DNA of 64,000 nt, taken from NCBI GenBank assembly GCA_037355855.1, contig CM074764.1:248001-312000 (forward strand). Reading direction: 5' to 3'. The translations under genes and the position numbers were made by a program. This DNA is from Pseudo-nitzschia pungens (taxonomy: Eukaryota; Bacillariophyta; Bacillariophyceae; Bacillariales; Bacillariaceae). Every line of letters starts with the position of its first letter. Position 1 is the first letter of the stretch. The notes beneath the pieces are model-generated. The model did no database searches. It worked only from the letters and a program-made list of their open reading frames with translations, and was not told where the DNA came from. Positions 30,685 to 42,128 of the stretch are shown here, in pieces.

Positions 30685-32773
30685 TTCGTCCTGCGTCTCT
30701 CCCGTTGTCGTTCATTTTGTTCCGGAACAGAAATGAATACTGTATTATTGTTTGGAATGATCAAGATTCTTCGGGTAGGCTTCTCACAGAGGTGCTTTTG
30801 CTCTTGTGAACGTTGGAGGAGCCTATTGTCTCGGCGCTGCTCGTCACTGTGTCTCCTGCATGATAATGAGAGTTCTTGTGCGATTCAATCTCAACAACAA
30901 TAATTGTTGGAATAGGTAGGAAGCGCCCATAATTTCCAACATACGGTACCATACGCGTCCGGAGCCAATTTCGTCTACTTCGTATCATTTCTTATTTCGG
31001 CATTTTCCTTTTCAGATTTGATTGAAGTGTTCCTTGGACGGGGGTCATACCGTATGACCCCTGCCCTTGGATACGTTTCTTTTTTAATGAAGTGAAAAAT
31101 GAGAGAACTAAGTAAGGTTACAGAGTTGAGAAATTCGCAAAAACAACGATCATGTTCTACTACCGTAACCTTACTGCGTACGGTCTTCGTAAGGAGTGCA
31201 CAAGTTTTACTCTCGTTGGTAACATTGTAATAGTAGTTATAGCTCTAGTAGTAGTACTAGTACTATAAGTACTAGGTGTGCTGAAGTCGGTTTCGATGAT
31301 GACTACAGCCTCTAATTTTCTACTTCTAGTACTACTAGTAGTACTAGCTACTACTGCTATTCATCGAGAGTCCTTTTGCCCGAGGACGGACTTCTTTTTT
31401 CTTCCTCTCGTATCCCCAAGAAGAACAAACCAAGAGCGTTTTGCAATTAGTAGTATTACCATCAGCCTTCCTGGTCAGCACGAGGAGGAGCAGCTGTTTG
31501 TGAAAGAAGTGGTGGTGGTAACGAAATCATTCTGCTGCTTCATGTTTGAATTCGGTTTCTTGCTAAGTTCTTGTGTGGATGATAAACTTCTTGCTTTGTG
31601 TTTTGCTTATTGATGATAAAATCGTTCTGACCACCATTATTGATGATAAAATCGTTCTGACCACCATGATTATTGATTCTTGTGTCTACTACTAATTCTT
31701 GTTGGTCTTGATTGACAAAGAAAAAAATGAAGATCATATCCATGGTGATGGGTTCTTGGTGGTCTCGGTATAAGAAGAAAGGTTCCTCATCTTTCCACTA
31801 CCAATCATTCCTCAAAGAAGAACAAGCAAATATCACCAGAAAATACTACTATCTAGTAGTAGTAAATGATGGTGATGTTTAACTCACCAGAATGATGAGG
31901 TGTACTAAGGAGTCATGTCCTGCTGCTTATATTTGCTGCGTCTTTGGAAGAATGCGCTGACCTAGAGCACTTGTAACACGTCTTTCTTACTCATTTCTTC
32001 CTCTTGTATTTCATCAATCCTCCTTTGTTCCTCTCTAATACTAAGTATCATCCCATTACTACTAATACTACTAAAAGTACTATCAGTAGCAAATGAGTGG
32101 CCAAAATCACCTACTAGTACTACTTTTCTATCATTTTCGTTTGAACATAGATGAATAACAATCAAAATACTTCTCCTTCAGGTTATTTCTCAATGGAAAA
32201 CAAGAGCTGCTGGTGCTGGTGCCATAGTAGGTATGCCTGGTGCTCCATCATTGTAGTAGTAGTACTACTACTACTAGTATTACAACAAAACAATGCACAA
32301 AAGCACAAGTCTCCGGCGTTTAAAATATGCAGCAAAGGAGGATCCCTGCTCTATGACGTTCTACTACGGTAGCTGTCCAGCAAAATCTTTCGTGCGCTCT
32401 GCTCCTATCCGACAATAGTTCTTGTATTGTGTTCGTCTGACCCAAAATCCCACCCGCAGCATCAGGATCGCACTACTACTACTACCAGCAGTGTCAAGAT
32501 TTCTGATTCCGAACAACGCTTGAAACATTGTCTTTTACGAAGCACTGTGCTTTCTATAAATCAAGTTCTCTTCTAGTTTATGGCTTTGTAAAGCGGTAAA
32601 GGTCCGTCAAACCCTGTCGTCTCAACGCATCGTGTGTTGAACCACTATTTATGCCGGTGCTTGTACCACGTCGAATCCAACCCGGTTGCACCACGACGCA
32701 GGACTGCATGCATTCGTACTCCGGTGACGTCCGTCCACGCTCACACGTCGTCGTGGTCGTCGTTGTCGCTTTC
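30685..32773. other. Intergenic, TAG/CTA trinucleotide-rich spacer
   Basis: 2.1 kb, AT-rich. Repeated TAGTAGTACTAG-type palindromic runs (about 31225-31360, 32040-32110, 32255-32280) create short Leu/Val-rich ORFs that I do not accept as genes. Contains a perfect 30-bp tandem duplication. Confidence 0.6.
31607..31666. repeat. Perfect 30-bp tandem duplication
   Basis: Unit TTATTGATGATAAAATCG.. occurs at 31607-31636 and again at 31637-31666 without mismatch. Confidence 0.95.
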
Positions 32774-34451
32774 TTACCGCTGCGCGTCGCCCTGGCCTCC
32801 CATCATGAGACCAATCTTGTTCTGGATGTCGTCCTGTCGATCCTTCGTCATTCCAAGGTTTTCCGCGGCTTCTTGTGCAGCGCTTGTTCCGTTCGCGGAA
32901 AGGGAGTGATCCTTGCGGAGAATGGAACGTGAACTGGGTTCGTGTGCCTGGAAGTAGATGGTTCGGTGGTACGCCCAGGGAGGATTCTGGTGGATGCTGC
33001 TGAGCATGCCGGCGGGAATGTCGAGGGCCGATTCTTCGGTCAGAGACAACCGCTGCCGGCAAAACTCCAGAATTCCCTCAAACACAATGGGTGGACGGGC
33101 ATCGTTGTGGCCACCGGGAACCATGAACAAATTTGTCGTAACTCCCTGCTTGTAGGCTTCGACAAGGCGCTCTGAATGGTGGGGGGTGATGAAGTCATCA
33201 TCCGCTCCCACCACAAACAGTGCGGGGATGTCGATTTCGCGAACGTCTTCGATGGGGGTGATTTCCCGAATGCTAAAGTTGGCGAGATTTCTCACGGAAC
33301 GGGCAATCATGGCAATCGCTACGCTGATAACCACTCCCGGTACGACGACGCCTTGGGCTCGTGCCCTTTCTACCAGTTCCTCGCATAACAGCAAGAGACT
33401 GGCAAAGGGAGAATCGCAGACCAATCCCTTCAATATGTTGGTTTTGGGTGTTTTTTCGCCGGCTGCTTTCTCCAGTGAGCTGCTGCTGTCGTTTCTCCCA
33501 TTGCTTCCGGCCGTGACGCTATCCTCGGAGTCGGCATCGTCCACTGCCTCTTCTTCCTCATCCGAGCTACTATCGCTTCTGCGCCTAGATCTGTTGTTGT
33601 TATTATTGTTGATGGCAGTAAACGATTTTTTCCCAGCATGCATCAACGCGGTCGAGGCTCCCATCGAACGACTGCGCGAACACAGAAAACACCACACAAT
33701 CACAACACACATTCAAAAGTTTGAGAACACTAGAGGTTCGATTCATTCAACAATAAAGATACGCAGGATCGACACCGAGATGATCCAAACGACAAAAACC
33801 CAAACCATCGGACTCGAAACGACTCCACTCACCCCCACAATATGACTTCGAGATCGTCCCCATCGGGACCTCCGTAGGTCCGCTTCAGGTGTTGGATGAG
33901 GCAATCCAGGTCGACCCGTTCGTAATACCCCAGGCTGACGTAGTCCCCGTCGGATTTTCCGCTGCCTGTAAAATCCACCCCCACAACGCCGGAGACACCC
34001 ACCTGGCCCAGCAAAAAGGAAAGGTTCGGGACGACCTCTATGCGGGCACTGGCATTTCCATGCAGGTAGACGACCATGGTGTGCTTGGGCTTGGAGTTGG
34101 TAGCGGGCGGAGATTCCTGTTGCTGGTCTCCCTCGTTGTCCTTTTTCGAGTCAAGGTCAACCTCGCCGTCCTCGTTGACCCTCGTCCAAATGGAGGCCTG
34201 CATTTTCAAAAAGGAACACGTCGGTGTCGCACCACCCTCGAGGTTGTCTTTCTCTCCGTCCACTGGGTCGTTCTTAGCAACATTGGAAGACAACAACTCG
34301 ACGTCGTCCCTCCGAAACCGCTGTCCCAAAAAGGTGAATTCCGGTGGCCCGAGCTGTTCCATGCTGTACTTTGCCCGAGGCGGACGAATGATGGCGTGAA
34401 CCAATTGTTCGTAGCTATCGCGATCGCAGTTGTTGTTTTTTGATTTCCCAT
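32774..34451 (-). CDS. Alpha/beta hydrolase (serine hydrolase family)
   Basis: Exon 1 ends at 33833 and exon 2 runs 33671-32774; the intron (gtgagt..gcag) interrupts the nucleophile elbow, and splicing gives ILWGRSMGAST. The acid and histidine are in VVGADDDFITP and PGGHND. An HGNASAR oxyanion-type segment lies in exon 1. From ATG 34362 the product has 475 residues. The conserved IIRPPRAKYS lies upstream of that ATG in the same frame without a start. An ATG at 34451 (MGN.., a possible myristoylation start) would connect to it if the T6 tract at 34436-34441 had one more base. A poly-Asn, Ser and acidic insert follows the catalytic Ser. Substrate unknown; family members act on lipids or protein acyl groups. 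Family confident, N-terminus not. Confidence 0.8.
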
Positions 34452-35711
34452 TGCATTGCGAAATTTTGAAAAACGTGGCCCATGATTCATGTCACGGAGC
34501 GCAGTATTCATTCATTCATTCAATCAATCAATCATCCAGCACGGAGAAAAATTAGGGAAACAAATTAAATAATAATAACAACAACAACATTATTTTGAGA
34601 TCATTCTTGGATGATTTCTGGTGGGCCGAAGTGCAACCTCCACCGAAAAATCCCTTTCGATTCCTTCGGGTTCGAAGACACAACGACTATGCCATTATCT
34701 CGTGGTTTGGGATCCTTCAACGCGTTTCCGGAACCTGTGCCAACATCATTCGTCAGCAACAATGACAGGCCGCACCACAGCAAACACTTACCCTTTCTTT
34801 GCCATTTCGATGTTTTGCGTGATGCGTGCGCCCAGGCCTACTCGTTTTTCCGTGGATCCATCGCTCCGGCTCCGACTGGTGTTTCTGGTTATCCGTTGGG
34901 GTTTGGGGGGCTGCGGTTGTCGAGCGTTGTTGGCCATGGTGGAAGATTGGTGTTTTGTTTTGTTTTGTTTTGTTTTGTTTTGTTTCGTTCCGTTCGAAGG
35001 ATTGGTAACCTTACGGGATGCTTCGTATAGTGAGTGCGTTATTGAATGCGCGTCTCGCGATCAAAAGACGGAGGTGGAAAAGGTGAGGTCCCAATCGAGT
35101 CGGAAGAGAGTGGAAAGCTGCAAGGGAGGAATCACGTCGTGTTGTTGAATATGCGAAGCCTCCTGGTTCCTTCTGGGTCAGTCAACAAATTCGAGGCAGC
35201 GGTTGACTTCTATACCAATTAATCTGCAGTGCAATCTAGCTTCTGTCCGAATCTTTTCTCTGTGATACAGATAGTTGGTTGAATACTTGCTATCCTGTGG
35301 TCATTGCCGTAGTTCACGGTTGTCTTCGTGCAGAACGTTGCGAACAACTGAATTTTTTTTGTCGTGCATTAGTTCAGAGAGAGATGGATGGATTTGTCAT
35401 TAGGATGCGATATTCAAAAAATAGTTCTTCCTAAGAACCGTTAAGATTACGAGCCGCAACCGTACGATAACCTTACCGCTACGATTTTTCGTTGTGACTC
35501 ACGTTGAGGCACGTGCGGGGTGAGAAACATGATCTTCGATTTAGCGCGTGCGGGGTGTACCGGTACAAGTTTCAATCACTGTGCGACATGACTAGTACCG
35601 TAACTTGTGATTTCCTGCAAGTGGTTTCGAAAACAAACGCGACCAACCAGCTCCTATTCTGTGCTAGTATCATAGTATGATTCATATCACACGATCCAAC
35701 CTTGTCCTAAG
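34452..35711. other. Intergenic spacer
   Basis: No supported gene. It holds TTCA/ATCA runs (about 34508-34535) and a TTTTG pentanucleotide array (about 34950-34985). ORFs here are repeat-driven. Confidence 0.55.
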
Positions 35712-35913
35712 TGAGTCTGCGGGAATTTATCATTTTTAACGAAAGTAGTACAAATATTTGGGGGACCAAAATAAATGAGTTGCTCTTAAAAATTACTATT
35801 CCTCCCCCATTCACATATCGCTACTTTTAAAATAAATTATAAATTCCCGATTGTGAAGAATTTTCCTTCAAGAATTACCGTTTCTCCCTAAAAATTAAAA
35901 ACTCCTGCAGCTG

Positions 35914-36000
35914 AGGGAAAAAAACAAAATTCCCGCAGCCACCAAATTTTTTTTGGGTTCAAAATTGTGGGCTGCGGGAATTTGTTTTTTTTCCCTCAGC
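35914..36000. repeat. Left-end hairpin of the foldback element
   Basis: CTGAGGGAAAAAAACAAAAT..CCCGCAGCC pairs with GGCTGCGGGAATTTG..CCCTCAG across an AT-rich loop containing CACCAAATTTTTTTTGGG. Stem of about 30 bp. Confidence 0.85.
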
Positions 36001-36285
36001 TGAAGGAATTTTTTTTTGCTTCTGCGGGAGCGTTTTTTGCTTTTGCAGGAGTTTTTTGAACGCTGAGGGAACGTTCTGAATGCTGAGGGAATTTTTTTAA
36101 TGCTGAGGGAATTTTTTTAACAGTAAGGGAATGTTTTTAACCCTGACGGAACGGTTAAATGTAGTAATACACGCATTTCGAAAGCTCGCCAAAACTCCGC
36201 GGTTTTACATTGCAAACTCCAGAAGTTAATGGCCGCGCGCCCTTCCCTGGAAATATTCTCTGGTACTTTAATTCTACTCAATTCA

Positions 36286-37534
36286 CTGTAGGATCTAGTC
36301 TTCTTCTTTTTTGACACCAACACACCACTCCTTCTCATTTCGACCGGGACCATGGTGGTTGCCCAAATCCTGTTGCAACAGCTCCTTTGAACCCATTTTT
36401 ATTGTCGCGTCTCCACCAGGCGATTGTCGAGTCTCCGCCATTGTCGATCGATTTTGGTTGTATTTCTTAGTGGTTGTTTAGATTTGCTTTTGCAGAGTTG
36501 CAAAAATAGAAATAATGAATTAGTGTTTGCTCCAGTTGCTTTGAAATAGGTTTTCGATTGTACCCAATAGCACCGCCGACAGTCGACTCTCGTGTCACTC
36601 CCATGTCACTCCCACAGCTAAGTATGGAACACTTGTGGGATTCGATTATATTCATTTGCATTGGTGGATATCGAACATAGGTACAATAGAAAACCTTGGA
36701 CGTCCAGGTGGTGGGATTGAAGTTGACCGGCGCCGCAAAGTATAGAAGAACTCCTGGGATTGAAGTCGAAAAGAGTCTTCGTGGGAATGAGGTCGACGGA
36801 CGCGTCCAAGTATAGAGACCTGGTGGGAATGAGGTCGACTGACGCGTCCAAGTATAGAAGAACACCTCTCTTTAGCTATTGCAGGCCTAGAAGTCTGGAT
36901 ATCGAACATACCGGTACATGAAAGTCCGGATCGCAAAACACGACTTCAATTCCACCATCTGGACGTCCAAGGTTTTCGATTGTACCTATGTTCGATATCC
37001 ACCAATAGAGATGAATATAATCGAATCCCACAAGTGTTCGATACTTAGCTGTGGGAGTGACGTGGGAGTGATCGACTGCCGGCGCTATTGGGTATTGGGT
37101 ACAATCGAAAACCTATTACAAATAAACTGGAGCAAACTGGAGCAACACTAATTCATTATTTCTATTTTTGCAACTCTGCAAAAGCAAATCCCCCACTAAA
37201 CTACCACTAAGAAATACAACCAAAATCGACAATCGACCATGGTGGTGGAGACGCGACAATCGACAATGGCGCTCAGCGCTCTACCGCTCAGGGGGGGATT
37301 ACAACCCCGGGTAGGTACCATCCTCGCTGTATCCACAGTGAGCAAACGTCCCGTCGAATGGACCGATTGCTCCTGCAGCTCTGTAGATCTGTTGCTCTAG
37401 ATCTACCAAATCTACTAGCTCGCCTCTCGTATTGATCTTCAGCTGTTGCAACAGGATTTGGGCAACCACCATGGTACCGGTCGAAATGAGAAGTGGTGGT
37501 GTGTTGGTGTGGAAAAAAAGACTAGATCCTACAG
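36286..37534. repeat. Long inverted repeat of the foldback element
   Basis: Left arm 36286-36716 and right arm 36943-37534 are reverse complements with scattered mismatches. Anchors: CTGTAGGATCTAGTC (36286) against GACTAGATCCTACAG (37519); GTTGCCCAAATCCTGTTGC (36358) against its complement (37444); AAATAATGAATTAGTGT (36508) against ACACTAATTCATTATTT (37146). The right arm has about 180 bp extra at 37262-37440. Confidence 0.85.
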
Positions 37535-37787
37535 GTACCTTAAATTACGTTGAAATTTGTATTTGTACTACAAGTACAGAGTTTTTCTGTTGCGCATGTA
37601 CCGAAAGCTCGCCAAAACTCTGCTAATTACCGGGTAACCTTACTCCAATTTGTTTGAGCTTGCTCCAGTGTATTTCAAGCCTTGATCCAATTTATTTAAG
37701 CTTGATCCAATGTATTTAAAGCTTACTCCAGTGTATTTAAGCTTACTCCAATTTTTTATATGCTGGTCCAGTTTTTTGGGCACTTTC

Positions 37788-37889
37788 CCGCAGACTGGGG
37801 GAATTTATTTTTTTTCCCGCAGACACCAAATTTTTTTTTTGTTCAAAATTGGTGTCTGCGGGAAAAAAAATAAATTCCCGCAGTCTGCA
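37788..37889. repeat. Right-end hairpin of the foldback element
   Basis: CCCGCAGACTG..AATTTATTTTTTTTCCCGCAGACACC pairs with GGTGTCTGCGGGAAAAAAAATAAATTCCCGCAGTCTG-type sequence around a TTTTTTTTTTGTTC loop. It is the same module as the left hairpin, with small changes. Confidence 0.85.
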
Positions 37890-38074
37890 GGAGCGTTTTT
37901 TGCTTCTGCGGGAGCGTTTTTTGCTTCTGCGGGAGCGTTTTTTGGTTCTGTGGGAATTTTTATTGCTTCTGCGGGAATTTCTTCATTTTTTCCCCCTTAA
38001 ATGTAGTTTCGATTCCCTCAACACATATTTTTTGGAGGACAAATTGTAGGAAAACATGATTTCCCGCAGACTCA

Positions 38075-38389
38075 GTACGTAGTACCAAGATTGAAAGACC
38101 ATGTACGAACGTACGGTACCAGTACGAGATACAAGTTAAAACTTACGTACAACCACGTGTACAAAAAATTAAAAGAATACCAGTATCTTCCGGGGCTTAA
38201 GATCTCGTGTTCTACTGTACCGTATTGTCTGTGTACGGGTAATGGACATCATGGCATGCCCGGGATGGGAATCATCAAAATCAAAAAACGTAAATTAGCA
38301 TTGGTACAATTATCAAAACGTGTTCACGTAGCATGCATTCTACTGGGCGAGAAAACGAAGCTCAACCAAAACGAAGCTCAACGCCGCGA
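38075..38389. other. Short spacer after the foldback element
   Basis: 315 bp between the element and the stop of the CRAL-TRIO/DUF6824 gene. A duplicated AACGAAGCTCAAC (38354 and 38369) lies near the gene end. Confidence 0.55.
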
Positions 38390-40286
38390 TCAAAAACATC
38401 GCAAAACAGTTTTGCTTTGTAAATTGGAGGAGGAGGACGACGACGACGGCACTTGGTCGAGCCGTCTTCGTTTTTTCCCCTCTTGTTGTTGTCGAAAGAC
38501 AAAGGTGCTGCTGTCGCTGACTTGATCCTTGGCCCGGCTCTTCTTTTTGTAGTCTCGGAGCGAAACGGATACCTTGAATTGCATCTGGGTCGGGTCGGTA
38601 ACCACGGTCCACCAGCCGCGCTTGTCCCATGCCAAAATGCGACCGTCGTCCTGGATTATTGTCGCAATGATTTCCTTCGAAGCCGCCGTGACTCCCATTC
38701 CTTTTTCGTGGTAGGATTCGATCAGACTCTGGAATTTGACGTTTCCGGGATGCCCTTTGATGAGTTTGCTGGGTCGGAACAGAACGTCGTTCGAACCGGG
38801 ACATTCGATGATGTTCGTTGCCGGCTCCTTGTCGCCTTCGACAGAGGTGCGGAGTTTCATCCACACCCGCAGGTTTTGGGTCTTTACGTTGCCGGTTTCC
38901 GTCAGAGGAATGTGGTCTACGGGAATGCCGTAACCTTTCACTAAGTATTGCAATTCAATCGGGTGCCCTGCAATCGAAAATCAATGCACAGCAACCCATC
39001 CCAAGAGATGGAGCGATATCGATTCGAAAATCCGAAACCAATCCAATGACATTTGAAAAAACCAATCGAATGAATTCCACAAGAAAAAAAAATCCGAGTT
39101 AGCGACAACAGAAATGAGATTGGTCGCTTATCGACAAGGATGCCGTCACGCTGCTAAAGCTCCGGGACATACCAATGTGAAATTTGAGTCTGGATCGCTT
39201 TCTCTTCTCCAGGGACATTGTGAATATCATCCTCAAAACCTGAAAGAGCGGGTTGTCGGGAACACAGAAATGGTACGAACACGTCCTCACGGGCGTTCCC
39301 TTGAGTTGTTCCTTTTGTGTTTCGATAAAGCTATCTTTGTTTTTGAGATGTCTGATTGCAACGTCCGATACCGGCCATATGACAACAACGATGCCCTTTC
39401 TTTGGGTTTCCAGATCCTCTCCGGCTACCCATAAAAGATAAAACAAGATCTTGTACTGTTGCGCAGTGTACCACAGCATGTGCAGAAATGAGCAGAAACC
39501 AACAACGGATCGAAATCGGTGACGCGGGGGTGGGGAGAGGGAAAGAACGTGTGAGAGACGGGTAGACTGTGCGTCGTATCCTCAACTCGAGGCGACGATG
39601 TCGATATCGTTCGTTTCCCGTGTCTCCGCGATTCCACCCAACCTCCGTTTGCAGTGTTCCAATTCCAAAGAAAAAAATAAAAATAACAATAGCAATAGCA
39701 ATAGCAATGATAGCCATCGCAAACGTACCCTGGTCTTGGAATCGAATTGAATGGCAAGTCCCTCTACGCCCACGATGATTCTCCTCCCGCTTCTGTCTCG
39801 AAAGGGCAGCAATTGCAAGTTGCCCGTGCGAAAGGCCTGCATTTCTTCCTCCGTGAAATCCGACAACCGGATGGGGCGTCGCAGGGCGTATTCTCCAAAC
39901 AAACAGCAGACGACGTTGAGGAACGACGCCATTTTTATGGCGGCTCGGGTCGGGTCGAACAATTCCGTCCGAAGAAATCGCAGCCGGAACGCCTTGTCGT
40001 TCACGTAGGATCCACCCGCCTGGGTGCTGTCTTTCCGATCGTACAGCGCTTGGCTCATGCGGTACATTTCGTTGTCCTTGTCGGGGAGGGATTCGAGTTC
40101 CTCCTCTAGTTTTTCGAGGGATTCTGCGATGAGTACCGGGTTCTCTTTCGGAGAACAACACAACACGCCGTGCATCTCATCGTGGATCTTGTTTCTGTCG
40201 TGGAAGGACAACGAATAGAATTCGTGTGCCAGGATGCTGTCGATCGAGCTGGGATCGATGTCCGAGGATGAATTCAATTGAACCAT
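38390..40286 (-). CDS. CRAL-TRIO-like plus DUF6824-like protein, paralog A
   Basis: Three exons, 40286-39729, 39455-39173 and 38967-38390, encode 472 residues; both introns have clean GT..AG ends (gtacgt phase 0, gtatgt phase 1). ATG 40286 has an A at -3 and G at +4; another in-frame ATG lies at 40367. Residues about 30-180 resemble a CRAL-TRIO (Sec14-like) module: DEMHGVLC, FRLRFLRTELFDPTRAAIKM, FGEYALRRPIRLSDF, LPFRDRSGRR. Exon 2 gives LWVAGEDLETQRKGIVVVIWP. Exon 3 holds a DUF6824-like block: NDVLFRP, GHPGNVKFQSLIESY, DGRILAWDKRGWW and KVSVSLRDY. CRAL-TRIO domains carry lipids; DUF6824 is common in diatoms and its role is unknown. The C-terminus is Ser/Gln and basic. A paralog with the same intron phases lies at 52049-54189. 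Confidence 0.8.
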
Positions 40287-42128
40287 CTTGGTCGAACGGG
40301 AGATGCTGTAAGCTCTACTGTAGTGTTGGGTCCGAGACTGTTTGTTCGGTACAGGTATGTTTATCATTTAGTTCAGGATAGAATGCACGGAATAGAGCTC
40401 TGCGGAGTGACGTCTCGCCATGGCATGCTTCTAAATATATGGTTACGGTCGAAACGAATGAGACTGCGCCGTTTCTTCGAAATATCGTTACGATAGAGCG
40501 TTGGTAGTGTACAAACGCGTTCCGGACTTTTCAGCTTTGTTCTCTAGCAGCGTGCCAAGAATTAGAAGATTAGATTGCCCAGGCAGGAGGCGAGTGAACC
40601 CAATTTGCATTTATATTGCCCAAAACGGAGCCTTAATTTCAACAATCCGATTCTCGATTGTATGGCCCGCGATACTGCTCTCCCCCAAAAAATGAGGAAA
40701 CATCTTCCCGAGATGGAGTGCAACCGCTTTGGCGGCTGCAAGAAGTCCCAGAATACCTTTCAATATTTCTTACTTGTTCTGCGACGCAAAAGAACTCGAA
40801 AACTCGAAAAAGAATTAATTAATGATGGATCGGGAAGGCGTAGAGATACCGGTAGGTATCTTGTCAACTATAATTGAATTGAGAATCATTTCGGTGAAGA
40901 AGCCAATTTTGACACTTTTTCGTCTCCCCCTATGAAAATAATGATCAACAAAAACAGTCAGAACCTACCCCTTATACGACTTTAATAAGTAAAATAAATC
41001 TCTTTGTGAAATACAGTGAAATAACTTATGATCGTGTACGTGCCCACCAGATAAAAAGTAGTTGGCGAAAAGGAAAAAGGCAATAAGAATTCTAGGCAAT
41101 GAAACAGCTCCCATTCTTCTTGACTGCACTATGATCTCGTTAATCGATCTTTTCTGTCAATACAAATCACATAGCGCAATTGCTTTGAACGCACATAGTA
41201 CCTATAAAGGGATTTTTGTTCTTTGTCCGGTTATCACGAGCTTGTGTAATTAAGGCTTGTTTTGGCTTGCCTGGAGTGTTTCATACCCGTAAGTTAGTAC
41301 AATAAACGATTTTGTTTTTCCAAAGAAGGGAAACAATTTTATATTTATTTGTCAGGACCTATTCAATAACCTTACTGCGTGGGAAGTAAATGTTCTCTAT
41401 TACGAATAAGTAAGATTAATCTACTGAAAGAATAACAAAAGAAATAATTATTTTTAATTTAAAAACTAATGTTACAACCTTAGTTACTGCACATCATAAC
41501 TTCACGAAGGATGGACACCCCACAGCAAGTCGGACAGCGTAATACCTGGTACCGCATATTCGGATTGATCATTAAGTCTTACCATGAGATTTATCGTAAG
41601 GTAATGAGTGATTCCCGAAACTATGCGCAATATCATATCCTAGATTATGAAGTAAGCCTTATGCCTTAATTTTTTTTGGCGCACCCAACGCACATGTTTT
41701 TATTATTTTGGACAACAGACAGGCAGTGACAAGACACATTTTAGAATTTGGAATCCTATTATGAAAAAAATTCTGCTTAGTCGTCATTCGGGCCTTATTG
41801 ATTCCTTTTTAGCCCGCAATTCCATTTACCGTAGGATATATTACCGGTCCTAAACTCTGTCCAGAGAATTTTCTCTGGACAGGAATTCGACCAATTTTTT
41901 TAAAAATGTGTTTGGTCTCTTAAAAAATATGATTATTTAGGACACATATCATAGTTTCGGGAATCACTCTCAATAATAACTGAAACAGCAAAGTAGGAGA
42001 AGGTATGTGATCAACATTTCCTGTTCGGTGGATCGACGGTTCCATACCTGTGATGGTATGCCCCAAATACACGCAACGACAACAACAACGACAACAACAA
42101 TAAAACTATCGGCAGCAACGTCAGCAGC
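40287..42128. other. Intergenic spacer
   Basis: 1.8 kb AT-rich, separating divergent genes. It holds a 364-bp MITE-like unit (41606-41969). ACAACG/AAC repeats precede the HDAC ATG. No gene seen. Confidence 0.6.
41606..41969. mobile_element. MITE-like element with 20-bp perfect terminal inverted repeats
   Basis: GAGTGATTCCCGAAACTATG (41606-41625) is the exact reverse complement of 41950-41969. The interior holds a strong palindrome (41857-41882, arms CTGTCCAGAGA and TCTCTGGACAG) and no ORF. Target duplication is not evident. Only one copy is in the window, so mobility is inferred. Confidence 0.6.

Larger units (their letters stand above)
35712..38074. mobile_element. Composite foldback element, 2.36 kb, non-coding
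   Basis: The ends carry inverted TGAGTCTGCGGGA (35712-35724) and TCCCGCAGACTCA (38062-38074). Inside, symmetric modules are nested: a hairpin near each end (35914-36000 and 37788-37889), short tandem arrays next to them (GCTGAGGGAA units at 36057-36150; TTCTGCGGGAGCG units at 37890-37980; TTACTCCAGTGTATTTAAGC units at 37640-37750), and a long inverted repeat (36286-36716 against 36943-37534). The loop 36717-36942 has tandem GACGCGTCCAAGTATAGA units. No ORF resembles a transposase. I see no clear target-site duplication. It fits a foldback-type non-autonomous transposon, but a local palindromic amplification is possible. Confidence 0.7.

Noticed and set aside
31278..31613. Leu/Val-rich short ORF resembling a signal peptide
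   Set aside because: Encoded by CTA/GTA trinucleotide repeats.
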